A stretch of 64,000 nucleotides of DNA from the NCBI GenBank assembly GCA_977006965.1, contig OZ345378.1:2199694-2263693 (forward strand). Reading direction: 5' to 3'. The stretch is from Phymatolithon calcareum (taxonomy: Eukaryota > Rhodophyta > Florideophyceae > Hapalidiales). Position 1 is the first letter of the stretch, and every line of letters begins with the position of its first letter. The notes beneath the pieces were generated by a model. The model was not told where the DNA came from. It worked only from the letters and a program-made list of their open reading frames with translations, and ran no database searches. Shown here one piece after another: positions 10,601 to 20,100 of this stretch. A program made the position numbers and the translations under genes.

Positions 10601-12634
10601 GACCCTGCGTGGGTGTATCGCCATCGTCTTGGCCAACTACAATCTGCCTGGGATATGCATTGCCGTGGTCAGATGGATGCGTCTCGCACACTTCAGCTAG
10701 CGCGGACGACGGCGGCCCAGCATGTTCCAGGGTCCGCGGAGCATCAGCGAGCCATGATGTTCATTTCGAACTCTGAAGCTGCCTATAATGAGCACACTCG
10801 TAATATGGAGCAGATCAAGCAGGCTGCACAGCACACAAACATGCTGCTGCTTCGCCACCAACAGCAGCAGCAACAACAACTTCTAGCTCAGCAGCAGCAA
10901 TTTTCGCAACAGCTAACTCGTCAGCAGCATGTGGCCCCGCAGCAGCAACTACGACATCAGCAACAGATGGCACAATTGCAGCAGCAAAAGCCGCAAACTG
11001 TTGGACTAGCGGATCAAGCGCCCGGGCAATACACAGGGAAATCCTCAACTGTCGGCCAGTATCAACTTCCTCAGGTCGAGGTCAAGGAGGGTGCTGGGGA
11101 GCATCGAACTGATGACGTATTGGATAGCGAAAAGAACTCCGCAGCTTCTAGTATGTCTGATCTTCATTCCACCTTGGAGCAGCCAAAGCTTTTTGTTGAT
11201 GGAGTCGGTCATGACAAGCCTGGAGTCCTCCCTACGACGCCGAAGTCGCACAAGCCCAGGACATCGGAACTATCCAGTGATGCGGAGTCTGCTGTCCATA
11301 AGGGAGAGGAAAGCGGCTGGGAAAGAGTAGACCGGAAACCACGCAATGCGTCTGACCCTCCTCTCCCTCATATGCCTGAGTCGGATTCTGTTCTCGACAA
11401 AGTCTCAGAGAGAGCATCTGCGTCTGCCGCCCTGAGTTTTTCGTCTGATGCGCCTCGAACGCCCACAGACACACACGTTCTTGTTGTAAGCGCGGACAAA
11501 GACCCAAGAAAGCTGGAGTCGATGGCTGCCATGGATCAGAGGGAGGCGGAGGAAGCCGAAGCCATGCGTCGCAAAGCAGCGACTATTCCCGCGCCGTGGG
11601 TTAAAGCGACGCCGTCGGGCGGTGCTCAAAATGGCCTAAGTCTTCGCGAAATTCAACGCCAAGAAGAGCTTCGCAATAAGGCTCAAATGGCGCAAGCACA
11701 ATCAATGATGAATGCGCAGCGTGAGGAAGCCGCTCGGCAGGCTGCTGCCCGTCAAGCCTCCCTTAGCACCGCTCCATGGGGCAGTGCCGCCTCTGTAAAA
11801 CAACGCACCCTGAGTCTACGGGAACAAATGCGTCTGGAAGAGGAGCAAAAACAGCGAATGGCAAAGCAGAATGTTGGGACAACTTCCGTATCAGCCCCTC
11901 GAGCAACACGTGCAACTGGTAGCCAAGTTCAGTCTGGTACTCCGTGGGCGAGTCTGGTAGCAAGCAGCAAGCCCAATACTTCTCGTCAAACTTCTACTGT
12001 CGTCGGTAAGCGAATGGGGGAAGAAGGGTCATTCTGGGACACGGTGGGATCTGCAGCAGGGAAGCGGGCGATGTCTGCTGGTGGGCCGTCGACTGCGAAC
12101 AGTAACTCTCGAGCTACCATTGCGCGCCCGTCTGGGAGTCGGCAGACCGCGAATCCGCAAGCTCGGGCAACGAGGGCAGTTCCATTGCAACCGCAGCAAT
12201 CTTCACAGCAGACACAGAGAGCTTCCCGACAGACTGCGTCAGAACCTACTGTTCTAAATGGACGTGTGAGCGCTGAATTTGCCAAATGGTCTGCGGTGCA
12301 ATTGCAGGCGCTGACAGGGAACGATAGCCAGGACAATACTTTCGTGGAGTATCTTGTATCCATCAAGTCGGCGTCAGAAATTCGGGACACGGTGTTGCAA
12401 AACCTAGGTTCAAGTGACGCGTCAAGGGCGTTCGCAGACGAATTTATCCGAAGGATGGAGTTTGAGAAGTCAAGTGAATCTATGGAACATGGAGCTGGTG
12501 GTGGCGGCAACAGGAAGAAGGGAAGAAGGCAGAGAGCGAACAAGGTGGATCCTAGCTTGGTGTTGGGCTTCACTTCTACCAGCTCTAGTTCGCGAATCAT
12601 GCAGGGAACCATTGAGAAACCAACGATGGATTAG
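7622..12634 (+). CDS. GIGYF: GIGYF-type GYF-domain translational repressor
   Basis: A 1670-aa, mostly disordered protein in one exon. Near the N-terminus, YTKAELL (residues 46-52) is a perfect eIF4E-binding motif YxxxxL(hydrophobic), followed by a PPGLPP stretch. The GYF domain lies near residues 449-500: WFYKDPKNETQGPF, then MQWLKERFYDEELLV, with the aromatic residues that grip PPG(hydrophobic) ligands. After this come Ser/Gly-rich and Gln/Ala repeats (about 940-985), a polyglutamine tract (about 1078-1125), GIGYF-like PWVKA and SLREIQRQEE blocks, FWDTV near 1470, and a C-terminal helical module. The last 30 residues, VDPSLVLGFTSTSSSSRIMQG, match the conserved VDPSLLGF...S tail of animal GIGYF proteins. 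Such proteins recruit 4EHP/eIF4E and decay factors to silence mRNAs in the cytoplasm. An XRN1 gene lies 4.5 kb away, though they need not be linked functionally. Confidence 0.88.
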   Translation: MASKSVDHGEVKLGPGWMSLGRKTRNGAPPSVSPSSSTTVLPRVRYTKAELLEVYEPGAPPGLPPNMAPHTGITSVDALVPVNIAADDDLQDILHSNAQSPAGRVKPRGSPPRSTATALSRNRFAPSSPPPANGRSRIGSDSVDRLATVDTVNNPSGVHKNSVSTAFSSVPSSSVPSSSASHTGSTTSSAIASVSTASSAPLSSSSHVDSSSHAGVSTGGGGGTKRPGQVSSSRDFWSGSAVLAPAERPLGASTSERRPLALKPRSGLGANSENGGGGGGGMNGASSSEQYGRSSQQGPGPYWSRAAPRGAADSNSNWRGGPGGGNSSMSNIGGASGNDSGPGGSTATASAPTSSSVGGGSSHLHPSRGGFGRETRDTFTRNKEALKPTNTRDLSALAKGSNRELSGTSTSLSSHFGNRERESRMTAPTAPAAEKVQQKNAEPVSDSHAVWFYKDPKNETQGPFTGAQIMQWLKERFYDEELLVSRTRETNYRPLAIAFGLRKEDAAPAPPPGFVSGSSNGPAPPPAAVSSSIAPRGSARTAGGNSSRTGRDDRREERRDDRNRRGQKTVEEMAHEVEMMRLEARSKRKAAAPSVPASAIDSDVETGRHSAEESTNPNSSTGSRMVFSDEDITSRTKPVKGPAPNPTSGFGRNDTLDAPGTSDRSMGASPLSDSPGGLPSRSAGPARIPNALHESDLLSKINGAVSASPVARSRFASIMSSSADAKKDSDSAVPVSISQATAAAPPGEHRLGSAVRMDIAGTSAQHSDASKDPRVALPSLPGVVDDTARLQYSPDVAVAPPSQLPSSTVQPQQHENLSQNQDSEASWATVMGDLKQQKNPQPSVSQMPRMAVAASEHDLMALDPAIARASFSRRPAPAPPSSSTMSIPSSTPAPQPWTHPDAKVQNIGPQDIADSNGRVQGMSHSQAPSQSMDQAYARARAQAQAKALAEAHAQAMARHAQAQAQAQAQARAQVQAQRQAQAQAQAGSQAQAQDPAWVYRHRLGQLQSAWDMHCRGQMDASRTLQLARTTAAQHVPGSAEHQRAMMFISNSEAAYNEHTRNMEQIKQAAQHTNMLLLRHQQQQQQQLLAQQQQFSQQLTRQQHVAPQQQLRHQQQMAQLQQQKPQTVGLADQAPGQYTGKSSTVGQYQLPQVEVKEGAGEHRTDDVLDSEKNSAASSMSDLHSTLEQPKLFVDGVGHDKPGVLPTTPKSHKPRTSELSSDAESAVHKGEESGWERVDRKPRNASDPPLPHMPESDSVLDKVSERASASAALSFSSDAPRTPTDTHVLVVSADKDPRKLESMAAMDQREAEEAEAMRRKAATIPAPWVKATPSGGAQNGLSLREIQRQEELRNKAQMAQAQSMMNAQREEAARQAAARQASLSTAPWGSAASVKQRTLSLREQMRLEEEQKQRMAKQNVGTTSVSAPRATRATGSQVQSGTPWASLVASSKPNTSRQTSTVVGKRMGEEGSFWDTVGSAAGKRAMSAGGPSTANSNSRATIARPSGSRQTANPQARATRAVPLQPQQSSQQTQRASRQTASEPTVLNGRVSAEFAKWSAVQLQALTGNDSQDNTFVEYLVSIKSASEIRDTVLQNLGSSDASRAFADEFIRRMEFEKSSESMEHGAGGGGNRKKGRRQRANKVDPSLVLGFTSTSSSSRIMQGTIEKPTMD
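10430..10605 (+). repeat. Coding Gln/Ala tandem repeat in the GIGYF gene
   Basis: A run of degenerate six-base CAAGCT/CAGGCA-type units encodes an alternating Gln-Ala stretch of about 55 residues (about 940-995 of the protein). Synonymous codons vary between units, so the amino-acid pattern has outlived its DNA-level uniformity. Confidence 0.7.
10855..10995 (+). repeat. Coding polyglutamine (CAG/CAA) tract in the GIGYF gene
   Basis: Interrupted CAG/CAA runs encode several Gln-rich stretches, the longest eight glutamines in a row. Such tracts are prone to length change and commonly promote condensate-type association of mRNA regulators. Confidence 0.7.
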
Positions 12635-13189
12635 GTGAGCGTTAAGTACAGGCGTGAACCTGATTGTAAGTGGGTGTGTACTCGCCCGGAGGTTGGGAAA
12701 GATTTTTATTCACTCTTGACGTTGTGTAAATACGAGATGCTACCGACGTACTCCATAGCACAGGTTGGAAGGTCTGCAATTCAGGAAGAGCAGTAAAGCT
12801 ATCTGACGGCACTTCACTGTTCAGTTATACTCTCCCCAAGGTACGGTGAAGTTTATCGCGCAGACTTCTATCCATCGAGTAGAAGAATGCCATTTATGTA
12901 AGGTGAATCAATATAATTGGGTAATTATTCTAAGACAATCCTGAACATATGATCTGAGCGTCTCCAGCAAGGTACGTCGCTGGCACCAGCGTTGGTCCCG
13001 CGCTTTTGACTGTAAGTTTTTATTGCGTACTGCACTGGTCGTCGTTAGTGCACATCTCTTCCGTGCCGTGGCGCGTCGCAGTGCAGACTCCCGACTTCAT
13101 CATCCAGCCCTTTCTGTATCCATGCGGTAGTGCTGGTCGCGTCATAGCGCGCTTTATCATTCAGGCGTTCCTCTGGCTCTAGTCGGAAA
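12635..13189. other. Intergenic spacer between GIGYF and coiled-coil membrane protein genes
   Basis: A 555-bp spacer between two plus-strand genes. It should contain the GIGYF 3' UTR and the next promoter. I see no further gene or repeat. Confidence 0.4.
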
Positions 13190-14596
13190 ATGGCACACCC
13201 TCGGATACTTCCGCTGGTATTTCTGGTAACACTCTCTGCTCTTTGCCTTACGGTATTGTCTGAAGCCGGGCCACAACCATTAGCGAATGAAGTTGAGGAT
13301 GATAACGAGCTTCGCGCCAATGACAAGGAGATCCAAACTTTGGAGCAGCGCATGGAACACCTTAAACAACAGGCTGAAGAAATGCGAAAGAAGCGTGCCG
13401 CCGTGACACACAAGCTTGACATGATCCGCCGTGTGCAACGCGCTCGTGCCCTTCTCGGAATCCGCAGAATCGAAGTAAGCGATGCTCAGAGCGAGCTTGA
13501 TAGTCAGAAGCGCATTCGTGATGGCGCTGAGGAGCGTCTGCACAATACAGATGCCGAAAGAGAAGCCATTGCTGCAAAAAGGAGGGTGAGTGAAGCTGCC
13601 ATTCAGTCGGAAAAAGCAAAGGCGATGACAGTGAAGGAAAGGGCTGAAGCATTAGCGAAGGTGCAAAGCGCCACCGAGCAGCAACAGAAATGGATGGAGG
13701 AGCAACGCGAAAATGCCATTAAGACGCTTAAAGCGCTGGGTCAGGACTTCAAAACTAAGGGATTTGAGAACTGGATTACGTATAACTCAGAAGCTCTGCC
13801 TATAGTCGTGAAAGGTACTCTCATGAAACTTGCTCCAATTGCAGACGGATTGGAAAGCGTTGCGGAGGCAAATAATCGTATCACTGAGCAATTCACGGCC
13901 CGGCTGCACCACTTGTTACCCACGATACGACGGAGCCCATTTTATGAAGGAATTCTCTTCTATATCTTGCTTTTGTGCCCGACAGTACTCGCAGCATGGC
14001 TAATACTCAAGGTTCATGCCCGGCTTTCGCAGCTGTCGGTTGCGCATTACGTTGTCGCCATCAATTTGTATTTTGGCACAATGAGTGTCCTTTGTCTGTT
14101 CATGAGTTTGCTGAGCCACAGCGATATTCTTATCGTTTTCCGTCATCGGTCTCAGTCCACAATGGAAGTCTTCATGCTCATGCATGCACTGTTGTTCGTC
14201 GTCCATCTCGCCTTGCATGCTGTGATCGCCTACGTCTCCAAGTCATCGAAAGATTTTGGGCAATTGGTGTCTATTTTCTGCGTCGGATTGCACTTCTTTG
14301 TACATGCGTATAAGCGAACAATCTTGAATCTGGACCCTAATATCGGCGCACCGGCCTACTTTTTGTACGCCATCATTTTCCTATACACGTTGTACGATCG
14401 CGGAATCACGATCATTGAGGCTGCCGTGAATGACGATAAGAGTGTTAGCCGGGCTTCGTTCGCAACATACGCACCGCCAGGAACCGGACCCATCGCGCAA
14501 CGCAGTCCTAACTCCAAGAAAGTTGTATATTTTGCCGGTCTTCCCGTGTTCTCGAGTCCACACGCGGGACCTCTTGACGACGCCAAGAGTATCTAG
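13190..14596 (+). CDS. Signal peptide, coiled-coil and multi-spanning membrane protein, unrecognised family
   Basis: A 468-aa protein. Residues 1-27 (LPLVFLVTLSALCLTVLSEA core) form a convincing cleavable signal peptide, so it enters the secretory pathway. Residues about 40-170 are a continuous charged coiled coil rich in Glu, Lys, Arg and Gln. Then come five predicted membrane segments at roughly 258-280, 289-312, 326-345, 352-370 and 385-402, with His/Tyr-rich loops, and a cytosolic-looking Ser/Pro tail. If the signal peptide is cleaved, the coiled coil would sit in the lumen or outside and the short tail on the opposite side. I do not recognise the family; ER or Golgi residence is only an inference. 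No intron is evident. Confidence 0.7.
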   Translation: MAHPRILPLVFLVTLSALCLTVLSEAGPQPLANEVEDDNELRANDKEIQTLEQRMEHLKQQAEEMRKKRAAVTHKLDMIRRVQRARALLGIRRIEVSDAQSELDSQKRIRDGAEERLHNTDAEREAIAAKRRVSEAAIQSEKAKAMTVKERAEALAKVQSATEQQQKWMEEQRENAIKTLKALGQDFKTKGFENWITYNSEALPIVVKGTLMKLAPIADGLESVAEANNRITEQFTARLHHLLPTIRRSPFYEGILFYILLLCPTVLAAWLILKVHARLSQLSVAHYVVAINLYFGTMSVLCLFMSLLSHSDILIVFRHRSQSTMEVFMLMHALLFVVHLALHAVIAYVSKSSKDFGQLVSIFCVGLHFFVHAYKRTILNLDPNIGAPAYFLYAIIFLYTLYDRGITIIEAAVNDDKSVSRASFATYAPPGTGPIAQRSPNSKKVVYFAGLPVFSSPHAGPLDDAKSI

Positions 14597-17100
14597 GGTG
14601 ACAACCTCAGCGTTTGTTTCCAGTTGTCCTCTGGTTCGTCAAGTGAATTCGCGGGTACTTGTTCGCAAGCTGACGCTGGAAGTAATTAGGATATGAAGTC
14701 GAACATCCGCGTCTGTCGCCTTGTCATGTGAGGACGCGGATGCACTTTTACAAGCTGTTTGTAACAGTAGCACGTGTTTTACTTTTGTCCCATACACCTA
14801 CTCGTCGCAGTTTTGAATCCCATACTTATTTCTACGTTTCTCATTTTTCCGTGACCCGCACCATGCTGGCAAATATTCTTCGCAAGTGCGCGGAGCGTTC
14901 AGGCGTTACGGTGCCTTTTGAAGTCTAGACTTCCTTGCAAATGATGGTGGTCCCATCAAATGCTCCCATGAGTGCGTCGAGGGGGGCAATGTGGTAGCGA
15001 ATTTCCTGTGCAGAGAAAATATGGGCGACTCTACGAATTGGGCTTTTTGAAGCACCGAGCATTGTAAGGTCTGTTGAAGGTTAGGGTAGCAAGTACATTG
15101 TAAAAAACACCAAGTTGTTAGCTTCACCTAAAAATCCCACTCCGGACAATGATCGCCAACATAGTGGGTCCAGCGTTAAGTCAATTGACAAGCAAGCACT
15201 TTTAATTTTCATCTCCTCTCCTTCCTTTTTTGACGTCACGTAGTAGTCGATACGGCTGCCGTGACCAGAATTCTGCAATGATTCAGAGATTACTGGAAGA
15301 ATAACTCGCAGTGCGAATCCATTTTGACGAGCTGGCAGTTCGAAACTACTCAACACGAAAAGACCTAGAGCACCTGCCAATGTGAGAAAGCGTGCTTGGA
15401 AAGGGGTCGACTCCTTCCAAGTCGGTAGATGGGGTCGAGTGTTCTGAGAAAAAAGGATTCATCTCTTGGGTTCCCAAGTTTTTGCAGGGTGGCGGGGATT
15501 TTGAACAAGCCGATGACCACTGATGTCACAATGGTCTCCTGATAGACGGCATCTTAGCCATTGTCTGAATATTACCTTCAAAGACCAAGAGCGTCTTCTG
15601 GAGCATACTAATTTAGTCTATCTATCAAGGCACGATGACCAAGTTTGGGATTCTTGACATCCAGACTTTTAATGCCATGCATGATCATGAGTTTTGGCGT
15701 GACAAAGTCGGCCAGACTTCGGGTGTCGTTGTAAGTCGCACCGGAATCCAGGACTCAACCAGCATCTTCCAATTATAAGGATTCCAATAGAGGATATTTG
15801 CAAAGTCTAATGATGATGAACCTGCCTTCCCCAAAGAGGCTCACAAAGCAGTGCTTTATCGCTAACTATCTTCTACTTAGATTACGGCAGGATGTTACTC
15901 ATGGTAACTAATTAGGAAAGCGCTCCTTCTTCTCTGCCTGCCTTTCGAAATACGATTCGATTCCACCCAGAGTAAACGTAATGGTTCCACGATTGGGAAG
16001 TATAATACACACCGGGCACTCAGTGTGATACTGAGTGCCCCAAAATGTCTTCAATCTTGTCCATGGCGCCTCGGCGCACGGGCGACGTGACACGATGCTG
16101 GCTTCGCTGTGTGGGCCAGCGGGGATTACCCCTCTTAAAAGTTGCTTGTGGAAGCACAGGGGAACATTGCAGGCATCGAAGTCTGTTTCCGCACTCGATC
16201 GTTCAATGGCGGAAGTTTTTGACCTGTAGGTTCTAGGTAGAATGGTGATCCCACGTGTCTGCTGAGGCGTTGGTGAACTTCAAGTACAAGCTCTGTACTA
16301 GTCAGTTTTTAGTACGCAGTGAGACTTCTGAATTAGAATTCTTTAATGGGGCAGTATGTGTTCTGTACGTCTCTTTGCGTCTCTTCGCGCAATTGGTATG
16401 AGGGCTGGAGATCGCCGAAGTCGAAATGAATCTTTATCCCTTCAATTCACACAAAGTGTGTATAGTACTCTTTTGGAAGAACCATTGCGTTGTTCGAAAT
16501 GAAACTGTATCACAAAATGTGCTCATCATATAGAACAGACGGAACAATAGCTTCCTAATGAATATAAAATCGGAGGTCACTGCGTTCTGACGATGTACTT
16601 TGGCGTCTTGAAAGCACTGCATTCGCTCAACGGTATTCTCGTTAGATCAGGAACTAACTTCTCACCAATAAGTCGGACACCTCTTGGAGGTCTCCTTCGC
16701 AAGAATATAAAGAAAAGGAAGCGACGGTTGGCAGCAAATAATTGACACTTGAATGCCAGCGACGACCACGGCTTCTTGCTCAGAAGTGCTTTACTGACAT
16801 GGCATTTTTCGAAGTAGTACTGTGGATCCTTAAAAATATCATTTTCCACATTGATTTCCCCAACAAGAGCCTGTTGCCAACCGGCGGTAAGGTGGTACTT
16901 ATGACCATTACACATACATTCCTACTTCCGTGCATCAGGATCTTAGCATTACAGCACTTCCGGACCGCGACAGCGATTTTATGATTTCATGCAAAGCTAA
17001 GGGTCAAGAGACGAGACGTCTTTGGGAACTCTCGGGTCATGGCAAAATCCAATTGAATGACACTCTTGTTTACAAAAGACGCCACTCCAACATCGGCTGC
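14597..17100. other. 2.5-kb gene-poor convergent intergenic region
   Basis: This lies between the 3' ends of the membrane-protein gene and XRN1. No frame reads as a conserved protein. A minus-strand frame at 15081-15380 (about 99 codons, no ATG start) has mixed hydrophobic content and could be a decayed exon. A perfect 11-bp-arm hairpin sits at 16014-16040. Confidence 0.4.
16014..16040. repeat. Perfect hairpin, 11-bp arms, 5-nt loop
   Basis: GGGCACTCAGT at 16014-16024 and its exact reverse complement ACTGAGTGCCC at 16030-16040 flank the loop GTGAT. It lies far from any called gene. It is GC-rich at the base and could form a stable RNA or DNA hairpin. Confidence 0.6.
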
Positions 17101-20100
17101 TTACTGATCATTGCTTCTCGATTTCAGCTGATTCCACACGCTTGCAAATCCGTCGTTCGCGCTGGTATTATTTCCTGACTTGCTGGATCGTTCGTTGCTC
17201 ACAGGCGTCGCAGTTTTCGTTGGATTTTGTTTCCGATTTCTATGACGTGGCTTTCTTCGGGTCGGGGATTTCTCCACTTGAGAAAGTCCACTCGACGTAC
17301 CCACATGCCCATTTGCATGACTTTCCACAACTGGTAACGGCCCTTCCACAGCTGTACCAGACAGGTTTCGGACTGAGCCCACTTCTTCCGGCTCTGATAC
17401 AACACCTAGCGCTGCCTTGATACGTGCTGTCAACGCCGCTACGTCATCACCACTATCCGTCAAGGGCTGCTCTTCTGCACGTGCTTCGGTTTTCTCATTA
17501 CCAGAATTCTGGGCAGTAAGAGGCTTTTTCGAAGGTGATGCTCTCGGACGAGACTTTGCAAAGCTTGGAATAGGCATTGTTAGAGGATCTGGTGGTACAT
17601 GAAGACCTTCATTGTCTTTCGGCTCCTGACCTTCTTTCCTGAGGTCCACACCCTTCGCTTGGCCACCAGATTTCTTCACGCGTGGTTTCGACGCCTTTTT
17701 GAAGCTTTCAACAGCCGCAGCGGCAATAGCTTTTCCACGTTTGGCATGGGCGGCGGAACTTCCGTTCGTGGCAGCGGCATGCTTGGGAATAAGGGCTTTG
17801 GCAACTCGAGCGTAGTTGGAAGAGTAATATTTGTTTTCGCGGTCTGGACGGATGGAGTACAATGATGACGCCGGAACTGCCTTGCCTTTGCCTGGGGTAC
17901 ATAGCCCATTTAGGTCACCCCCGCCTATAAATTCTTCATCAAATACAACCTCTACAGTGCATGAAGATGAAGAACTGGGCTGTTCAGGATCAGATTTCCG
18001 ATGACGCCTCTTGTCACCCCCGACGCTTGATGAAGGGTCTCTGCTTTGTCCGCCATTTGAGTCTCTATGAATTCCAATGACCGAGCCCCTGAGGCCAAAG
18101 GGCGTCCCAGTATACGCGATTCTATTAGCAACCCGGTCTCCCAGGCGTAACGTGCGACCGTCGGGAGACACAGGGTCAAGACACTGAGAGTTTTGCATGT
18201 GCCTGTCGCTCTGCCAGTCTAGTGATTCACATCCAGTGCGCAACTGGCGCTGACTCACGATAGACGCCGTTCCAGATTGATTTCCATTCAAAACTGACTT
18301 TGCCAGCTCTGCTTGTAACGTATTAGCAACGGAGGCACTTCGTTCTAGCTCCAGTACTGCGTCGCGAGGAAGAATCAATGATCCTGATGACACTAGAGGT
18401 AGACTTGCTACCTCGCTCGCTGATATCCAAGATCCAATGGCCATTACTGCACTTTCGCTCTCGGAAGCGTTTGGAAAGAGCTGCCTTGGCTCATACACAG
18501 GTGCACCCTTAGAGCCCCGATTGGCACTCATAAACTTGTGCACCGCAGCAAATAGTTCCGGGAATGCTTCTTTGTATGCAGCTAAGAGAGCGCTTGCTTT
18601 TTCAGAGAAGAAAAAGGTGCCGTAGTCATTGACCTTTGCATAGCCTGGAATGAGAAGACCCCGAGATGAATACTTGATGCCCAGACCAAGATCGATTTCA
18701 TCCTTCCCATTTTCAAGCCTTACACGAACAGACCCGAAGAATGTATTAGCAACGGAGACCGCCATAGAGCACTTGGTCGCCACCTGCGACAATGATTTCC
18801 AGCGTTGTGATTGCCACCTTTCCACAATGCCGTACCCAAATGATGGTTCTCTTGCGCACGCTTGAGAAACTGAGTACTGCACTCTTGCCATACCGTCATC
18901 CAGGAGCTCTTTAACTTGACAAAGATTCCCAAAAAACGGTCCTCGCCCCACAAAAAGTGAAGTTTGTCCAACAGACAGAGGCACTTGATGGGACAATGAC
19001 ACGGCATTTTCGGTGCCAGGTTCCTTACACGCCATTGCTGCAGTGAGCACTGTAACAGCGGAAAAAAGCAAAGGAGTGGATTCTGACGCGGGGCTGCCAA
19101 ACAAAGATCTCTTTGTCGACGGGAGCGGATTGACCTCGACAAGAACTTTCGGCTGATCGATATCCACACCGCCTTTCTCCATAAGAGATGCCGCAATCCT
19201 ATTTGCAGAATCAGTGAACGTATTGCTGTTCGTTTTAGATACTAATGGAGGATGTAGTCCCAAACGCATAGTGTCTAGGCGGACACAAATGGCCTCGTCC
19301 ATAACAGCTTCCACAATTCCAGCGACACGCCATGGGTAGTGGGTCCAAACTTGACATCCCACGCCTACCCCCATCGCATGGGCTTCCCCAACATTTTCAG
19401 GGACCTTGTACCCTGACTGCGCGATAGATCCGTTCCCCACAAGAGCTGGGGGACTAGAAACTGATGTTGTCGTCTGAGGTTCTTCTACGCCGTCAAAAAA
19501 TATAAAATCTCGAGACTTGATTTCCCACGACCCGAGTGTTATGGCGAGGCTTTCCGATCGACTGGGAAAGCCAAAGAGATTAACCGAAAGTTTCTCCAAT
19601 TTGCCGGCATGAGGCACTGGATGCAGAGTGGGCAAATCACTGACCCAAGAAGCAGATCCGGGGGCGTGAGTTCCTATAACCCAAGTTGCAGGAAAAGGTG
19701 TTCCTTTCGGTATGACTGGTAGTGATAGCGGCGTCCCCTTTGCACAACTCGTGAAAGTACGCAGACGGTGTGGAAATGGAGATTTAACTTCCTTACTGAA
19801 GTTTTTCCGGTCTCGGCGAAAAACCATTGAAACGCCCAGAGTGTTTCGACGCTTTTCAGCAGCCGTTAACTCAGTTGCCGGAACAGTTGCGATTGCGGCG
19901 AAAAGTCGATCGGCATCTACAAAGGGAAGCAATACAACTGCTTCCCATTCATTTCTCTTGCCATTCATGTCGATCTTGAAGTCCTCGACGTAAAAGTCCC
20001 GAATTGGAGAGGCGGGACTTGTCATGAGCTTGCGATAAGGCATCGGAATACAATGGGCGGACGCCGGAGGAAGCACGGACATCAACTGCTGTAGAGGTAG

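Noticed and set aside
15081-15380. Minus-strand frame with protein-like composition
   Set aside because: No ATG, no recognisable domain, and no supported exon neighbours.
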